From NCBI RefSeq assembly GCF_002256285.1, contig NZ_NKJE01000008.1, positions 62,001-126,000 on the forward strand: a stretch of 64,000 nucleotides of DNA, read 5' to 3'. The DNA comes from Flavobacterium sp. BFFFF1 (GTDB taxonomy: Bacteria > Bacteroidota > Bacteroidia > Flavobacteriales > Flavobacteriaceae). A model generated the notes under the pieces. That model saw nothing but the letters and a program-made list of their open reading frames with translations. It was not told the DNA's origin and made no database searches. Position numbers and translations under genes: made by a program. Shown piece by piece: positions 6,681-15,033 of this stretch (its first letter is position 1; every line of letters begins with the position of its first letter).

Positions 6681-7079
6681 TCAATCTGTTAAATCACTGA
6701 ATTCAACGAACATCCAGCGTTTGTTTTTATAAGCGAATTTATAAATAAGGGGTAAATGATACGTATCGCGCAATCTCCTGGTGTAAATGACAGAATCCTT
6801 TTTTCTTTCCACAGATACATCATAAATGGACTTGTCTTTAGTGAAGTCGGTGTAAAAATAGGAATCTTCATCGATTGATTTTTCCTTTAAATCAAACGGG
6901 AGATCCACATCTGAATAATATGCTATTACCGGGAAATCAAAGTGCTTCTTCTGAAAAACGCTATCACTTGCAAATTTTTCAAAGAAAACATCGAAGCCAT
7001 GATCTTTCGGTGCGTTCTCAATCTTACTGTTTTTACAGCCCGTTAATAAAACCAAAAACACAAGCGCTATATACCTCAT
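6681..7079 (-). CDS. DUF4348-like lipoprotein
   Basis: 132 residues. A short signal peptide and lipobox (LVLLTGC) predict a lipid-anchored envelope protein. The rest is a compact domain rich in charged and aromatic residues (FDVFFEKFASDSVFQKKHF, then FAYKNKRWMFVEF at the end), resembling the DUF4348 family of Bacteroidota; function unknown. Its ATG overlaps the purN stop by 4 bases (ATGA), so the two are translationally coupled, and rnhA follows closely. The grouping of a lipoprotein between purN and rnhA gives no clear functional clue. Confidence 0.7.
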   Translation of the reverse strand: MRYIALVFLVLLTGCKNSKIENAPKDHGFDVFFEKFASDSVFQKKHFDFPVIAYYSDVDLPFDLKEKSIDEDSYFYTDFTKDKSIYDVSVERKKDSVIYTRRLRDTYHLPLIYKFAYKNKRWMFVEFSDLTD

Positions 7080-7645
7080 TCTTCTTTATTTAAGAGTAAC
7101 TCTATCACTTTCGGAAAATATTTCTGCTCCAATCCGTGGATTTTGGCCGCGATATCATCTGCGGAAGCGCAACGGCTCACATCGACTTTCTGCTGAAAAA
7201 TCAGTCCGCCCTCATCATAGTGCTCGTTGACATAGTGCACTGAGATGCCGGTTTCCAGCTCCTGATTGTCATATACAGCCTGGTGGACATGCATGCCGTA
7301 CATCCCTTTGCCGCCGTATTTCGGCAATAATGCCGGATGGATATTGATGATTTTACCCGCGTATTCCCGGACAATATCATCCGGAAATTTCAGCAGGAAA
7401 CCCGCCAGCACAATCAAATCGGGTTTCATGGCATTCAACTCATTTAAAACCGTGTGGTCGGCAAAAGCATCCTTTGAAAAAATAAAAACAGGCACCTGGA
7501 GGGCGTCGCTTTTTTGAATCACACCGGCCTTTGGATTGTTGCAGAAAACCCTGCTCACGCGAGCGATATCACTGTTGCGGAAATGCAGTATCAGGTTTTC
7601 GGCATTGGTACCGCTCCCTGACGCAAAAATGACGATGTCCTTCAT
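7076..7645 (-). CDS. purN: Phosphoribosylglycinamide formyltransferase
   Basis: 189 residues, the usual size. PurN transfers a formyl group from 10-formyl-THF to GAR in the third step of purine synthesis. FASGSGTNAENLI at residues 7-19 is the phosphate-binding loop. INIHPALLPKYGGKGMYG near residues 100-117 holds the catalytic Asn and His. HYVNEHYDEGGLIFQQ near residues 137-152 holds the catalytic Asp. It heads a minus-strand group, purN-lipoprotein-rnhA, and is divergent from acpP. The pairing with the purF-type gene 2.3 kb downstream makes this a purine-biased neighbourhood. Confidence 0.95.
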   Translation of the reverse strand: MKDIVIFASGSGTNAENLILHFRNSDIARVSRVFCNNPKAGVIQKSDALQVPVFIFSKDAFADHTVLNELNAMKPDLIVLAGFLLKFPDDIVREYAGKIINIHPALLPKYGGKGMYGMHVHQAVYDNQELETGISVHYVNEHYDEGGLIFQQKVDVSRCASADDIAAKIHGLEQKYFPKVIELLLNKEE

Positions 7646-7765
7646 TTCGGATGTTAAAAAAATGGTTATGCAAAAAAAGGAATAATAAATGGTTTTAAAA
7701 GTGGAATTGTGGCGGTTTGTTAAAATTTTTTTCTACATTAGTATTCATATTTATTAACTAAACCG

Positions 7766-7794
7766 TTGTTTTAAAATAAAGTTTTTTATTTTTG
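7766..7794 (+). promoter_or_regulatory. acpP promoter
   Basis: TTG at 7766-7768 and TATTTTTG at 7787-7794, separated by 18 bases, match the Bacteroidota promoter well. The surrounding A/T-rich tract and the 30-base leader to the ATG suit a strongly expressed gene. Confidence 0.75.
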
Positions 7795-7824
7795 CCAACA
7801 AATTAAAAATTAAATTTAAAGATT

Positions 7825-8061
7825 ATGTCAGACATTGCATCAAGAGTTAAAGCGATTATCGTAGACAAATTAGGCGTTGACGAAAACGAAGTTGTAACAG
7901 AAGCAAGCTTCACGAACGATTTGGGAGCAGATTCATTGGATACTGTTGAGCTTATCATGGAGTTCGAAAAAGAATTTGACATCCAGATTCCGGACGATCA
8001 GGCTGAAAACATTGCTACTGTAGGACAGGCAATTTCTTACATCGAAGAAGCAAAGAAATAA
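7825..8061 (+). CDS. acpP: Acyl carrier protein
   Basis: 78 residues, acidic, four-helix ACP fold. It carries growing acyl chains on a 4'-phosphopantetheine attached to the Ser in [15 protein letters not shown] (near residue 38). The helix after it ([12 protein letters not shown]) is the usual partner-binding surface. It is followed by fabF after 258 bases with structured inverted repeats, and then rnc, an order common in bacteria. A good promoter precedes it. Confidence 0.97.
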   Translation: MSDIASRVKAIIVDKLGVDENEVVTEASFTNDLGADSLDTVELIMEFEKEFDIQIPDDQAENIATVGQAISYIEEAKK

Positions 8062-8069
8062 TACATCAG

Positions 8070-8285
8070 ACACCCGATTTTTAAAAGCATCGATAGTAAA
8101 ATACCAAACAGTTATTCTCATTTACATTAGGGTAATGCGTTGTTCCGCTTTTGGAATTTGGGATTTGAAATTGAATTTTATAAAATCGGGTGTTATTATT
8201 TTAAATCATTGGATTGGCAACAATCACCCAGAATATACAATACCTATGTCGTTTTATGATTCCCATAGAAGTCAGCATAGGTATT
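8070..8285 (+). promoter_or_regulatory. Structured acpP-fabF intergenic region with two inverted repeats
   Basis: ACACCCGATTTT at 8070-8081 is perfectly complementary to AAAATCGGGTGT at 8182-8193. AATACCTATG at 8239-8248 is perfectly complementary to CATAGGTATT at 8276-8285. Neither arm is followed by a T run, so they are not simple terminators. They may set the acpP to fabF expression ratio through processing or an alternative fold; that is inference. Confidence 0.6.
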
Positions 8286-8319
8286 ATTAGTTTAAAACAA
8301 ACTATAAACGAATCAGGTT

Positions 8320-9573
8320 ATGGAATTAAAGCGGGTTGTAGTAACAGGTTTAGGTGCGCTCACACCAATAGGTAATTCGATTGAAGAATACTGGAACGCC
8401 CTGATTAACGGCGTAAGTGGTGCGGCTCCGATCACCTATTACGATACGGAGAAACACAAGACAAAATTTGCCTGCGAAGTAAAGAACTTCAATATCGAAG
8501 ATTACATGGACCGTAAGGAATCGCGCAGGCTGGACAAATTTGCGCAGTATGCCATCGCGGCCAGTGACGAAGCCATCAAGGATGCCGGGCTTTCCGCAGA
8601 CAACGTCGACAAATATCGTGTGGGTGTTATCTGGGGTGCCGGAATCGGCGGGCTTGAAACATTCCAGGAAGAAGTGATGTATTATGCCAAAGGTGATGGA
8701 ACACCAAAATTCAACCCTTTCTTCATCCCAAAAATGATTGCCGATATCGCGCCAGCGCATATTTCCATGCGTAACGGCTATATGGGACCTAATTACACCA
8801 CGGTTTCTGCCTGTGCCTCCTCAGCAAATGCTTTGATTGACGCGTTCAATTACATTAGGCTGGGCATGTGCGACGTGATTATTTCCGGAGGATCTGAAGC
8901 TGCGGTAACCATTGCCGGTATGGGTGGTTTTAACTCCATGCATGCACTTTCGACAAGAAATGAAACGCCCGAAACCGCTTCAAGGCCTTTCGATGCTACC
9001 CGCGACGGATTTGTTCTGGGCGAAGGGGCCGGAGCTTTGGTACTGGAAGAATACGAACATGCGAAAGCAAGAGGCGCAAAAATATACTGTGAAGTAGGCG
9101 GTGGCGGTATGTCATCAGATGCTTATCATTTGACTGCGCCGCATCCTGACGGAATCGGTGTCATCGCTGTGATGAAAAATACGTTACGGGATGCAGGAAT
9201 GACTCCTGAGCAGGTTGACCACATCAACACGCACGGTACCTCAACACCACTTGGTGATGTGGCCGAATTAAAAGCGATCAGCGCCGTATTTGGCGATCAC
9301 GCTAAAACGTTGAATATTAATTCTACCAAATCGATGACGGGCCATTTGCTTGGTGCGGCCGGGGCCATTGAAGCAATTGCCTCGATCCTCGCCATGAAGC
9401 ACGGCATTGTTCCCCCTACGATCAATCATACGGTAGTAGATGAAAGTATTGACCCCGAATTAAATCTGACCTTGAACAAGGCACAAAAAAGAGATATTAA
9501 GGTGGCGATGAGCAATACTTTTGGTTTTGGCGGACATAACGCCTGTGTTTTGTTTAAAAAACTCGAAGATTAA
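8320..9573 (+). CDS. fabF: 3-oxoacyl-ACP synthase II
   Basis: 417 residues, standard KAS II length. It elongates acyl-ACP with malonyl-ACP in fatty acid synthesis. The thiolase-fold catalytic triad is visible: Cys in TVSACASSANAL (near 164), His in HINTHGTSTPLGD (near 304) and His in KSMTGHLLGAAGAIEA (near 341). The C-terminal NTFGFGGHNACVLF motif is intact. It lies between acpP and rnc; rnc begins 7 bases after its stop. Confidence 0.97.
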   Translation: MELKRVVVTGLGALTPIGNSIEEYWNALINGVSGAAPITYYDTEKHKTKFACEVKNFNIEDYMDRKESRRLDKFAQYAIAASDEAIKDAGLSADNVDKYRVGVIWGAGIGGLETFQEEVMYYAKGDGTPKFNPFFIPKMIADIAPAHISMRNGYMGPNYTTVSACASSANALIDAFNYIRLGMCDVIISGGSEAAVTIAGMGGFNSMHALSTRNETPETASRPFDATRDGFVLGEGAGALVLEEYEHAKARGAKIYCEVGGGGMSSDAYHLTAPHPDGIGVIAVMKNTLRDAGMTPEQVDHINTHGTSTPLGDVAELKAISAVFGDHAKTLNINSTKSMTGHLLGAAGAIEAIASILAMKHGIVPPTINHTVVDESIDPELNLTLNKAQKRDIKVAMSNTFGFGGHNACVLFKKLED

Positions 9574-9580
9574 TTGTTAA

Positions 9581-10321
9581 ATGAATCTTTTTAAAAAAAT
9601 ATTTTCAAAATCCCGTGCTCAAGAAGGCGGGATTTTTTTTACCGAAATTGAAAAAATAATCGGATTTCGTCCGATTAATATTGATGGATATGTGATGGCA
9701 TTCACGCACCGTTCCTCCAATAAGACCGATGCAAAAGGAAACCCAATCAGTTACGAGCGCATGGAATTCCTTGGCGATGCGATGCTAAGTGCGGTGATTG
9801 CGGCACATCTTTTCAACGAAGTACCCTCAGGCGATGAAGGCTATCTCACTAAAATGCGCTCAAAAATCGTGAGCCGTGAACATTTGAACGAACTGGGCCG
9901 CGACCTGAATCTGATTCGGTTTGTGGAAAGCAAAGTGCCTTCACAGCATTTCGGGGACAACATACACGGCAATATTTTTGAAGCGCTTGTAGGAGCAATC
10001 TATTTAGACATGGGCTATCCCGCGTGCGAACAATTCATCCGCGCACGCGTCATCCGGCCATATGTCGACATCGCCAAACTGGAAGGGAAGGTCATCAGCT
10101 ATAAAAGCTTGTTGATTGAATGGTGTCAAAAAGAAAAGCGGACTTTCCACTACGACGTTTTTGAAGACAATGGGATCGCCGGGGAACGCTTATTCGGGGT
10201 GAAGCTAAGCATCGACAGCAAGGTAATTGCGAAAGCCAGGGCCGTGTCTAAGAAAAAAGCGGAGGAGAAAGCATCCCAAAGAGCCTATTTTGCGTTTCAG
10301 GAAAAAATTAACACAAAATAA
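9581..10321 (+). CDS. rnc: Ribonuclease III
   Basis: 246 residues. It cleaves double-stranded RNA in rRNA and mRNA processing. The RNase III domain (about 20-165) has the signature YERMEFLGDAMLSAVIA with the metal-binding Glu/Asp residues and a second acidic patch (HGNIFEALVGAIYLD). A double-stranded RNA-binding domain follows (about 175-245: SYKSLLIEWCQ to KKKAEEKASQRAYFAF). The first 20 codons contain a terminator-like hairpin with eight T residues. The start at 9581 is kept because residues such as IFFTEIEKIIGF belong to the conserved N-terminus and no later ATG precedes them. Confidence 0.95.
   Translation: MNLFKKIFSKSRAQEGGIFFTEIEKIIGFRPINIDGYVMAFTHRSSNKTDAKGNPISYERMEFLGDAMLSAVIAAHLFNEVPSGDEGYLTKMRSKIVSREHLNELGRDLNLIRFVESKVPSQHFGDNIHGNIFEALVGAIYLDMGYPACEQFIRARVIRPYVDIAKLEGKVISYKSLLIEWCQKEKRTFHYDVFEDNGIAGERLFGVKLSIDSKVIAKARAVSKKKAEEKASQRAYFAFQEKINTK
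9607..9640 (+). terminator. Terminator-like hairpin inside the start of rnc
   Basis: AAAATCCCG (9607-9615) and CGGGATTTT (9628-9636) form a perfect 9-bp stem with a 12-nt loop, running into eight T residues. It starts 34 bases after the fabF stop but within codons 9-20 of rnc. It could end fabF transcripts or attenuate rnc. Confidence 0.6.
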
Positions 10322-10436
10322 AAATAATTCCTCAAAACTATAACGTTTTCGTTGATAAATAAACGTTAACTGATTGGTTAACTGTTTTTTTATGTCTGAT
10401 AAATAGTATCTTTACGCCTAATTTCTGAATTAAAAT

Positions 10437-10910
10437 ATGGCCATTCATAAATTGCATATTGATGAATTTGACGAAACGGAATACACCCTCGTTGCAATTC
10501 ACACTTCGATTGAAGACTACAGGCTGGCCTATTTCATTAATAAAAAACTCCCCATCCTTTTACATAAAAACAAAGACGAAATCCAGATCAGGGTAAAACA
10601 GGGACAAACCAGTTTTTCCAGATTTACCTTTGAAAACGATGAAAAGGAAATCTGCTGGGATTTAATCCAGAATAAGAATGAAATCGGTGGTACCGTAACT
10701 ACCGTACAGGATTTGTTCACCGACAGCCCGATGGCAACCAAAGTATACCTGCTGCCCGAGTTTAAAAAAGTGGATTATTTTCTCAAAGTCGAAAACGCGT
10801 CGGAAACCGCAGAAGAAATTACTTCTAAAATAAATAGCATTGAACGGATTACAGCCGTCTACACCATTGATTCAAAAAACATAAAGTCAAAAAATAATTT
10901 AATTTTTTAA
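10437..10910 (+). CDS. IPExxxVDY-family protein
   Basis: 157 residues. The segment YLLPEFKKVDYFLKVEN near residues 102-118 matches the IPExxxVDY motif that names this Bacteroidota family; here the first residue is Leu instead of Ile. No signal peptide or membrane segment is visible, so it should be cytoplasmic. Function is unknown. Its place between rnc and pyk is typical for the group. It ends 4 bases before the pyk ATG, so the two are probably one transcript. The 115-base gap before it contains an A/T-rich candidate -7 element (TATCTTTA at 10407-10414) and a direct repeat of GTTAACTG. Confidence 0.85.
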   Translation: MAIHKLHIDEFDETEYTLVAIHTSIEDYRLAYFINKKLPILLHKNKDEIQIRVKQGQTSFSRFTFENDEKEICWDLIQNKNEIGGTVTTVQDLFTDSPMATKVYLLPEFKKVDYFLKVENASETAEEITSKINSIERITAVYTIDSKNIKSKNNLIF

Positions 10911-10914
10911 TAAA

Positions 10915-12345
10915 ATGCCAACCAACAAAAAGACAAAAATTGTAGCCACATTGGGTCCCGCCTGTAGCACGAAAGAAGTCCTTAAGGACATGATTGATGC
11001 AGGAGTAAATGTTTTCAGGGTAAATTTTTCCCATGCCGACTACAGTGATGTTAAAGAAAAAATAGATATCATCAGGGGATTAAACGATGAATACGGATAT
11101 ACCACCGCCATTCTGGGTGACCTTCAGGGGCCAAAACTCAGGGTTGGCGTAATGACCGAAGATGTTGTCGTTAAAAACGGAGATTTGATTACGTTCCAAA
11201 CCGCTGAAGATGTTCCCGGAACTGCGCAACGTGTTTACATGAACTATAAAGAGTTTCCGCGAGATGTCAATCCCGGTGAACGCATTCTTCTTGATGATGG
11301 GAAACTCATTTTTGAGGCCATTGAAAGCAACGGCACTACTGAAGTGGTCTGTAAGGTGGTTCAGGGCGGCCCCCTAAAATCCAAGAAAGGGGTAAACCTT
11401 CCAAACACGAAAGTTTCATTGCCTGCGCTTACTAAAAAAGACATCAAAGACGCCATTTTCGCTATTGAGCAAAAGGTAGACTGGATAGCGCTTTCGTTTG
11501 TCAGGACGCCTAAAGACCTTGAAGAACTCCAGGATCTTATCGCGAAACATTCTGATCATAAAATTCCAATCATTGCCAAAATCGAAAAACCGGAAGCCGT
11601 AGAAAACATCGATAAAATCGTAGCTTTCTGTGATGGCTTAATGGTTGCCCGTGGCGATTTGGGTGTTGAAGTTCCTGCACACGAAGTACCGTTAATCCAG
11701 AAAAAGCTTGTAAACCGCGCCAAAACAGCCAGGATTCCAGTCATCATTGCGACCCAGATGATGGAAACAATGATTACCAGCCTTACTCCTACGCGTGCTG
11801 AAGTAAACGACGTCGCAAACTCTGTCATGGATGGCGCCGATGCCGTCATGCTTTCCGGAGAAACTTCAGTAGGAAATTACCCGGTACAGGTAATCGAAAA
11901 AATGACGCAGATTATTGAAGCGGTAGAAGATTCCCCATTGATTCAGGTGCCGCAAAATACACCGCAGATCAGGACCAAAAGGTTCATTACCAAATCAATC
12001 TGCCACCATGCCGCGATGATGGCCAATGTGATCCGGGCGAAGGCCATTTGTACATTGACCAATAGTGGTTACACGGCGTTCCAAATATCCGCCTGGAGAC
12101 CCCAATCACACATCTTAGTATTTACTTCAAACAGAAGAATCCTGACGCAATTGAATCTGCTTTGGGGTGTAAAATCCTTTTACTATGACAAATTCGTCAG
12201 CACTGATGATACCGTAACGGACATCAACGAGATCGCACGCGAAAAAGGATTTGTAGATAAGGGGGATTTCCTGATTAACCTAGCCGCAATGCCGGTGACT
12301 GATAAGGGAATGGTGAACACATTGCGTGTTTCGGAAATCGAATAG
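10915..12345 (+). CDS. pyk: Pyruvate kinase
   Basis: 476 residues, full length. It transfers phosphate from phosphoenolpyruvate to ADP, ending glycolysis. TKIVATLGPACSTKEVLKDM and VFRVNFSHA start the A domain. The B domain lies between GDLQGPKLRVG and TKVSLPALTKKD. IAKIEKPEAVENIDKI carries the catalytic Lys; MVARGDLGVEVP and MMETMI follow. PTRAEVNDVANSVMDG and DAVMLSGETSVGNYPV complete the active site. The C-terminal regulatory-type domain spans about 350-476. A terminator follows at 12366. Confidence 0.97.
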   Translation: MPTNKKTKIVATLGPACSTKEVLKDMIDAGVNVFRVNFSHADYSDVKEKIDIIRGLNDEYGYTTAILGDLQGPKLRVGVMTEDVVVKNGDLITFQTAEDVPGTAQRVYMNYKEFPRDVNPGERILLDDGKLIFEAIESNGTTEVVCKVVQGGPLKSKKGVNLPNTKVSLPALTKKDIKDAIFAIEQKVDWIALSFVRTPKDLEELQDLIAKHSDHKIPIIAKIEKPEAVENIDKIVAFCDGLMVARGDLGVEVPAHEVPLIQKKLVNRAKTARIPVIIATQMMETMITSLTPTRAEVNDVANSVMDGADAVMLSGETSVGNYPVQVIEKMTQIIEAVEDSPLIQVPQNTPQIRTKRFITKSICHHAAMMANVIRAKAICTLTNSGYTAFQISAWRPQSHILVFTSNRRILTQLNLLWGVKSFYYDKFVSTDDTVTDINEIAREKGFVDKGDFLINLAAMPVTDKGMVNTLRVSEIE

Positions 12346-12365
12346 TTTATGATTATTTATATTGG

Positions 12366-12400
12366 GAAAACCGTCTTGTTAACAACAGGGCGGTTTTTTA
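12366..12400 (+). terminator. Terminator after pyk
   Basis: AAAACCG with CTTGTT pairs with AACAGG and CGGTTTT around a short loop, followed by TTTTTATTTTT. The hairpin also lies just past the stop of the convergent HD gene and may serve both. Confidence 0.75.
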
Positions 12401-13051
12401 TTTTTCACCATTCCATTCCGCATAAAACTGCGAAAGGAACGATTCCATAAATTCATGCCTTTGTTGCGCCAGCTTTTTGCCCGTCGACGTATTCATTTTG
12501 TCTTTCAGCAACAATAACTTTTCGTAAAAATGATTTAATGTAGGTGCTGTATTGTTTTTGTAGGCGTCTTTCGACATGTTTAAAACCGGCTGAATATCCG
12601 GGTTATATATTGGCCGATTTTTAAACCCTCCATAGTTAAATGTTCGCGCAACGCCAATGGCACCGATAGCATCCAAACGATCGGCATCCTGAACAATCTG
12701 CAATTCAATCGAATCGAATTTCTTCTCAAAATTACCACCTTTGAAGGAAATATTCTCGATTATGCTGATCACCTGGACCATAGTGCTTTCGTCGACACCT
12801 TGTCCTTCTAAAAATGTGCGCGCGGTTTCCGGTCCGACATTTTCGTCACCGCCGTGAAACTTGCTGTCTGCGATATCATGTAATAAAGCGCCTAGTTGTA
12901 CAATCAGTAAATCACATTTCTCGTCTTTGGCAATCAGCAGGCTGTTTTTGTAAACCCGCTCAATGTGAAACCAATCATGACCGCCTTCCGCGTCTTTCAG
13001 CTTTTCCTTTACAAAAGAAATCGTAGTTTGTATCAATGTGGTATCTTCCAT
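12398..13051 (-). CDS. HD-domain phosphohydrolase
   Basis: 217 residues. Metal ligands of the HD superfamily are visible: His in EGGHDWFHIERV, His-Asp in GALLHDIADSKF, and Asp in IVQDADRLDAIGAIG. The pattern fits the YedJ/YpgQ-type predicted hydrolases, which act on nucleotides in the cytoplasm; the substrate is not known here. It is convergent with pyk and follows the terminator of the desaturase gene, so it forms its own transcript. Confidence 0.85.
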   Translation of the reverse strand: MEDTTLIQTTISFVKEKLKDAEGGHDWFHIERVYKNSLLIAKDEKCDLLIVQLGALLHDIADSKFHGGDENVGPETARTFLEGQGVDESTMVQVISIIENISFKGGNFEKKFDSIELQIVQDADRLDAIGAIGVARTFNYGGFKNRPIYNPDIQPVLNMSKDAYKNNTAPTLNHFYEKLLLLKDKMNTSTGKKLAQQRHEFMESFLSQFYAEWNGEK

Positions 13052-13065
13052 TTGTATTCAATAAA

Positions 13066-13107
13066 AAAATGCTGAATCAGAAACAATTTTCTAATCCAGC
13101 ATTATTA
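13066..13107 (-). terminator. Terminator of the acyl-ACP desaturase gene
   Basis: AATGCTG and CAGCATT plus an inner TTTCT-type extension form a long hairpin, with a T run on the minus strand. It lies between the desaturase stop and the HD gene start. Confidence 0.8.
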
Positions 13108-13122
13108 ATTATTAATTTATAA

Positions 13123-14109
13123 TTATATCCTCGCTGGCTCCACCCACTTAAAAATATGGGATTCTGCAGGGATAACAAGTCTTTCCGAAATTTTCATCAT
13201 TCGTGAAGGCAGCCTCATTAGATAATCACGTGCCTTTTCCGCTTCATCGGTAAGGCCATTCATGTTTTCAATTTCCCAACGGTTGATGAGTTTTTGCAAT
13301 ATATCCACATAATCTGCAGACGTGTATACACCAATCCTTTGTGCAGAATCGGAAAAATGCTCAAATGCCGATGCTATTTTTGCACCGGATTCCCGAATAA
13401 ATCCTGCCGGCATGATGATTTTGTGTTTCATCATATCCTGGAAAGCAATCATCATCTGGCTTGGGTCGACTTTAAAAATCTGGCTGACGAATTCACTGTA
13501 TGCATTGTGGTGGCGCATCTCATCGCCGGCAATCATTTTACACATTTTCGCCAGTTTTTTCTCGCCATATGATTTTGCGAGCTGCGACACACGGTTGTGT
13601 GAAATATACGTTGCCAATTCCTGAAAACTGGTGTAGATAAAGTTTTTATACGGATCGCGCGCGGTACCAATATCGAAACCGTCAGTAATCAAATGCTGTG
13701 TCGTCATTTCCACCTCGCGCATGTTCACACGCCCTGAAAGATAAAGGTATTTGTTGAGCAGGTCGCCATGACGGTTTTCCTCTCCGGTCCAGTGGCGTAC
13801 CCAGTTAGACCATCCATTACGCTCTACGTTGTCAATGCCTTCCACATCCATTAACCATGATTCATAAGTCGGCAGCGCTTCTTCAGTCACCGTATCGCCA
13901 ATGAGTACCACCCAAAAATCATAAGGAAGGTCTTTGGCCAGCTCCTGCATCTCTTTGATTTCCTCGAAGAAATTCTCGCTTTGGGGATCGGGTAGAAAAT
14001 CTGTCGGCTGCCAAATTGATTCAACCGGAATCAGATAATCTTTTACGAAACCGTCGACATTTTTTTCAAGAAGCTGCATTACTTCCAGCCTTATATTTTT
14101 TAAAGACAT
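13123..14109 (-). CDS. Acyl-ACP desaturase
   Basis: 328 residues from the ATG at 14107-14109. It introduces a double bond into acyl-ACP using O2 and a di-iron centre. Iron ligands are visible in EENRHGDLLNKYL (Glu and His, near 145-157) and DEMRHHNAYSEF (Glu and His, near 230-241), with a further Glu in the first helix bundle. A 31-codon upstream extension overlaps the preceding plsC gene and has no homology-like content, so the shorter start is chosen. It starts only 7 bases after the plsC stop; the pair links fatty acid desaturation to phospholipid assembly. Confidence 0.92.
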   Translation of the reverse strand: MSLKNIRLEVMQLLEKNVDGFVKDYLIPVESIWQPTDFLPDPQSENFFEEIKEMQELAKDLPYDFWVVLIGDTVTEEALPTYESWLMDVEGIDNVERNGWSNWVRHWTGEENRHGDLLNKYLYLSGRVNMREVEMTTQHLITDGFDIGTARDPYKNFIYTSFQELATYISHNRVSQLAKSYGEKKLAKMCKMIAGDEMRHHNAYSEFVSQIFKVDPSQMMIAFQDMMKHKIIMPAGFIRESGAKIASAFEHFSDSAQRIGVYTSADYVDILQKLINRWEIENMNGLTDEAEKARDYLMRLPSRMMKISERLVIPAESHIFKWVEPARI

Positions 14110-14116
14110 ATATAAT

Positions 14117-14851
14117 TTAATTTTTAATTCCCTGAACAATGGTGCGTTCAGTGCGTTGCATAATTTCCTCAAAAGACCAATCCTGAACTGCCATTGCCTC
14201 ATGCACTGTAAAGGTAAGGCGATTTCCCAAACCTAATGGAAAAAATCCGTATTTAACAATTTTCCACGAATTATTTATTGTGATTGGAACGACATAAGCA
14301 GAAGGTGCGTATTTACACAAAATCTTCAGCCCGCTTTGGGCAAATTCCTTAGGCGTGCCATTCTTACTGCGGGTGCCTTCCGGAAAAATAACTGCGGAAC
14401 GGCGGAACTTTTCAATGTATTCGGATAATCCTTTTATCGTAGGTATCGCTTGCTTCGGATCCTTGCGGTCGATCAATACGGAGCCGCCATGGCGCAGGTT
14501 ATAGGACACGCTGGGAATTCCCTTCCCCAACTCGGCCTTACTGACAAACTTCGGATGAAACCTTCTTAAATACCAGATGATACAAATGATATCGTAAAGG
14601 CTTTGGTGATTCGCCACGAAGATGATGGGTGCATCTTTCGGGATGGAGTTAATATTCCTGAATGTGACACGCGTTCCCAACAGCATGGTGTTCTTGAGCA
14701 AAAAGAAATTCAGGTAATCGACGCTTTTCTTGTGTGCCTGATAGCCAAAAATGTTAAAGCAAATCCATTGTATCGGATGAAAAATGACCAGGGTCAGGCC
14801 AAAACAAAGGTAATATAAAGCGGATATGGGGTACGAAATTATTTTCTCCAT
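14117..14851 (-). CDS. plsC: 1-acyl-sn-glycerol-3-phosphate acyltransferase
   Basis: 244 residues. It acylates lysophosphatidic acid to phosphatidic acid at the inner membrane. A membrane-entry segment is near residues 5-30. The HX4D catalytic motif is NHQSLYD (near 82-88) and the glycerol-phosphate site is FPEGTRSKNG (near 155-164). Followed by the desaturase at 7 bases spacing, so probably an operon. A second PlsC paralogue lies at 19032-19772. Confidence 0.92.
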   Translation of the reverse strand: MEKIISYPISALYYLCFGLTLVIFHPIQWICFNIFGYQAHKKSVDYLNFFLLKNTMLLGTRVTFRNINSIPKDAPIIFVANHQSLYDIICIIWYLRRFHPKFVSKAELGKGIPSVSYNLRHGGSVLIDRKDPKQAIPTIKGLSEYIEKFRRSAVIFPEGTRSKNGTPKEFAQSGLKILCKYAPSAYVVPITINNSWKIVKYGFFPLGLGNRLTFTVHEAMAVQDWSFEEIMQRTERTIVQGIKN

Positions 14852-14868
14852 TTGTTAAAATTCTATTG

Positions 14869-14876
14869 CAAAAGTA
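14869..14876 (-). promoter_or_regulatory. -7 promoter element of plsC-desaturase
   Basis: On the minus strand TACTTTTG matches TAnnTTTG and lies 17 bases upstream of the plsC ATG. The -33 region is TTTC rather than TTTG. The rest of the 182-base gap to recA shows only an A/T-rich recA leader with a possible TATTTTTA at 15004-15011. Confidence 0.6.
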
Positions 14877-15033
14877 ATGATAAATTTGAGAAAGTTCCGA
14901 TGTTCGTATTGCCGGTAAATCCTGAAAGATATTCGAACTAAAATGTGGTCTTACAGACATCCTCAGTTTTGACACTTTTACCACTTCATATTAAAAAAAG
15001 CATTATTTTTACGAAAAATAAACGCCAATTTAA

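Noticed and set aside
14110..14202. A 31-residue N-terminal extension of the acyl-ACP desaturase
   Set aside because: It overlaps the end of plsC in another frame; the ATG at 14107-14109 gives the expected N-terminus and a 7-base intergenic gap.
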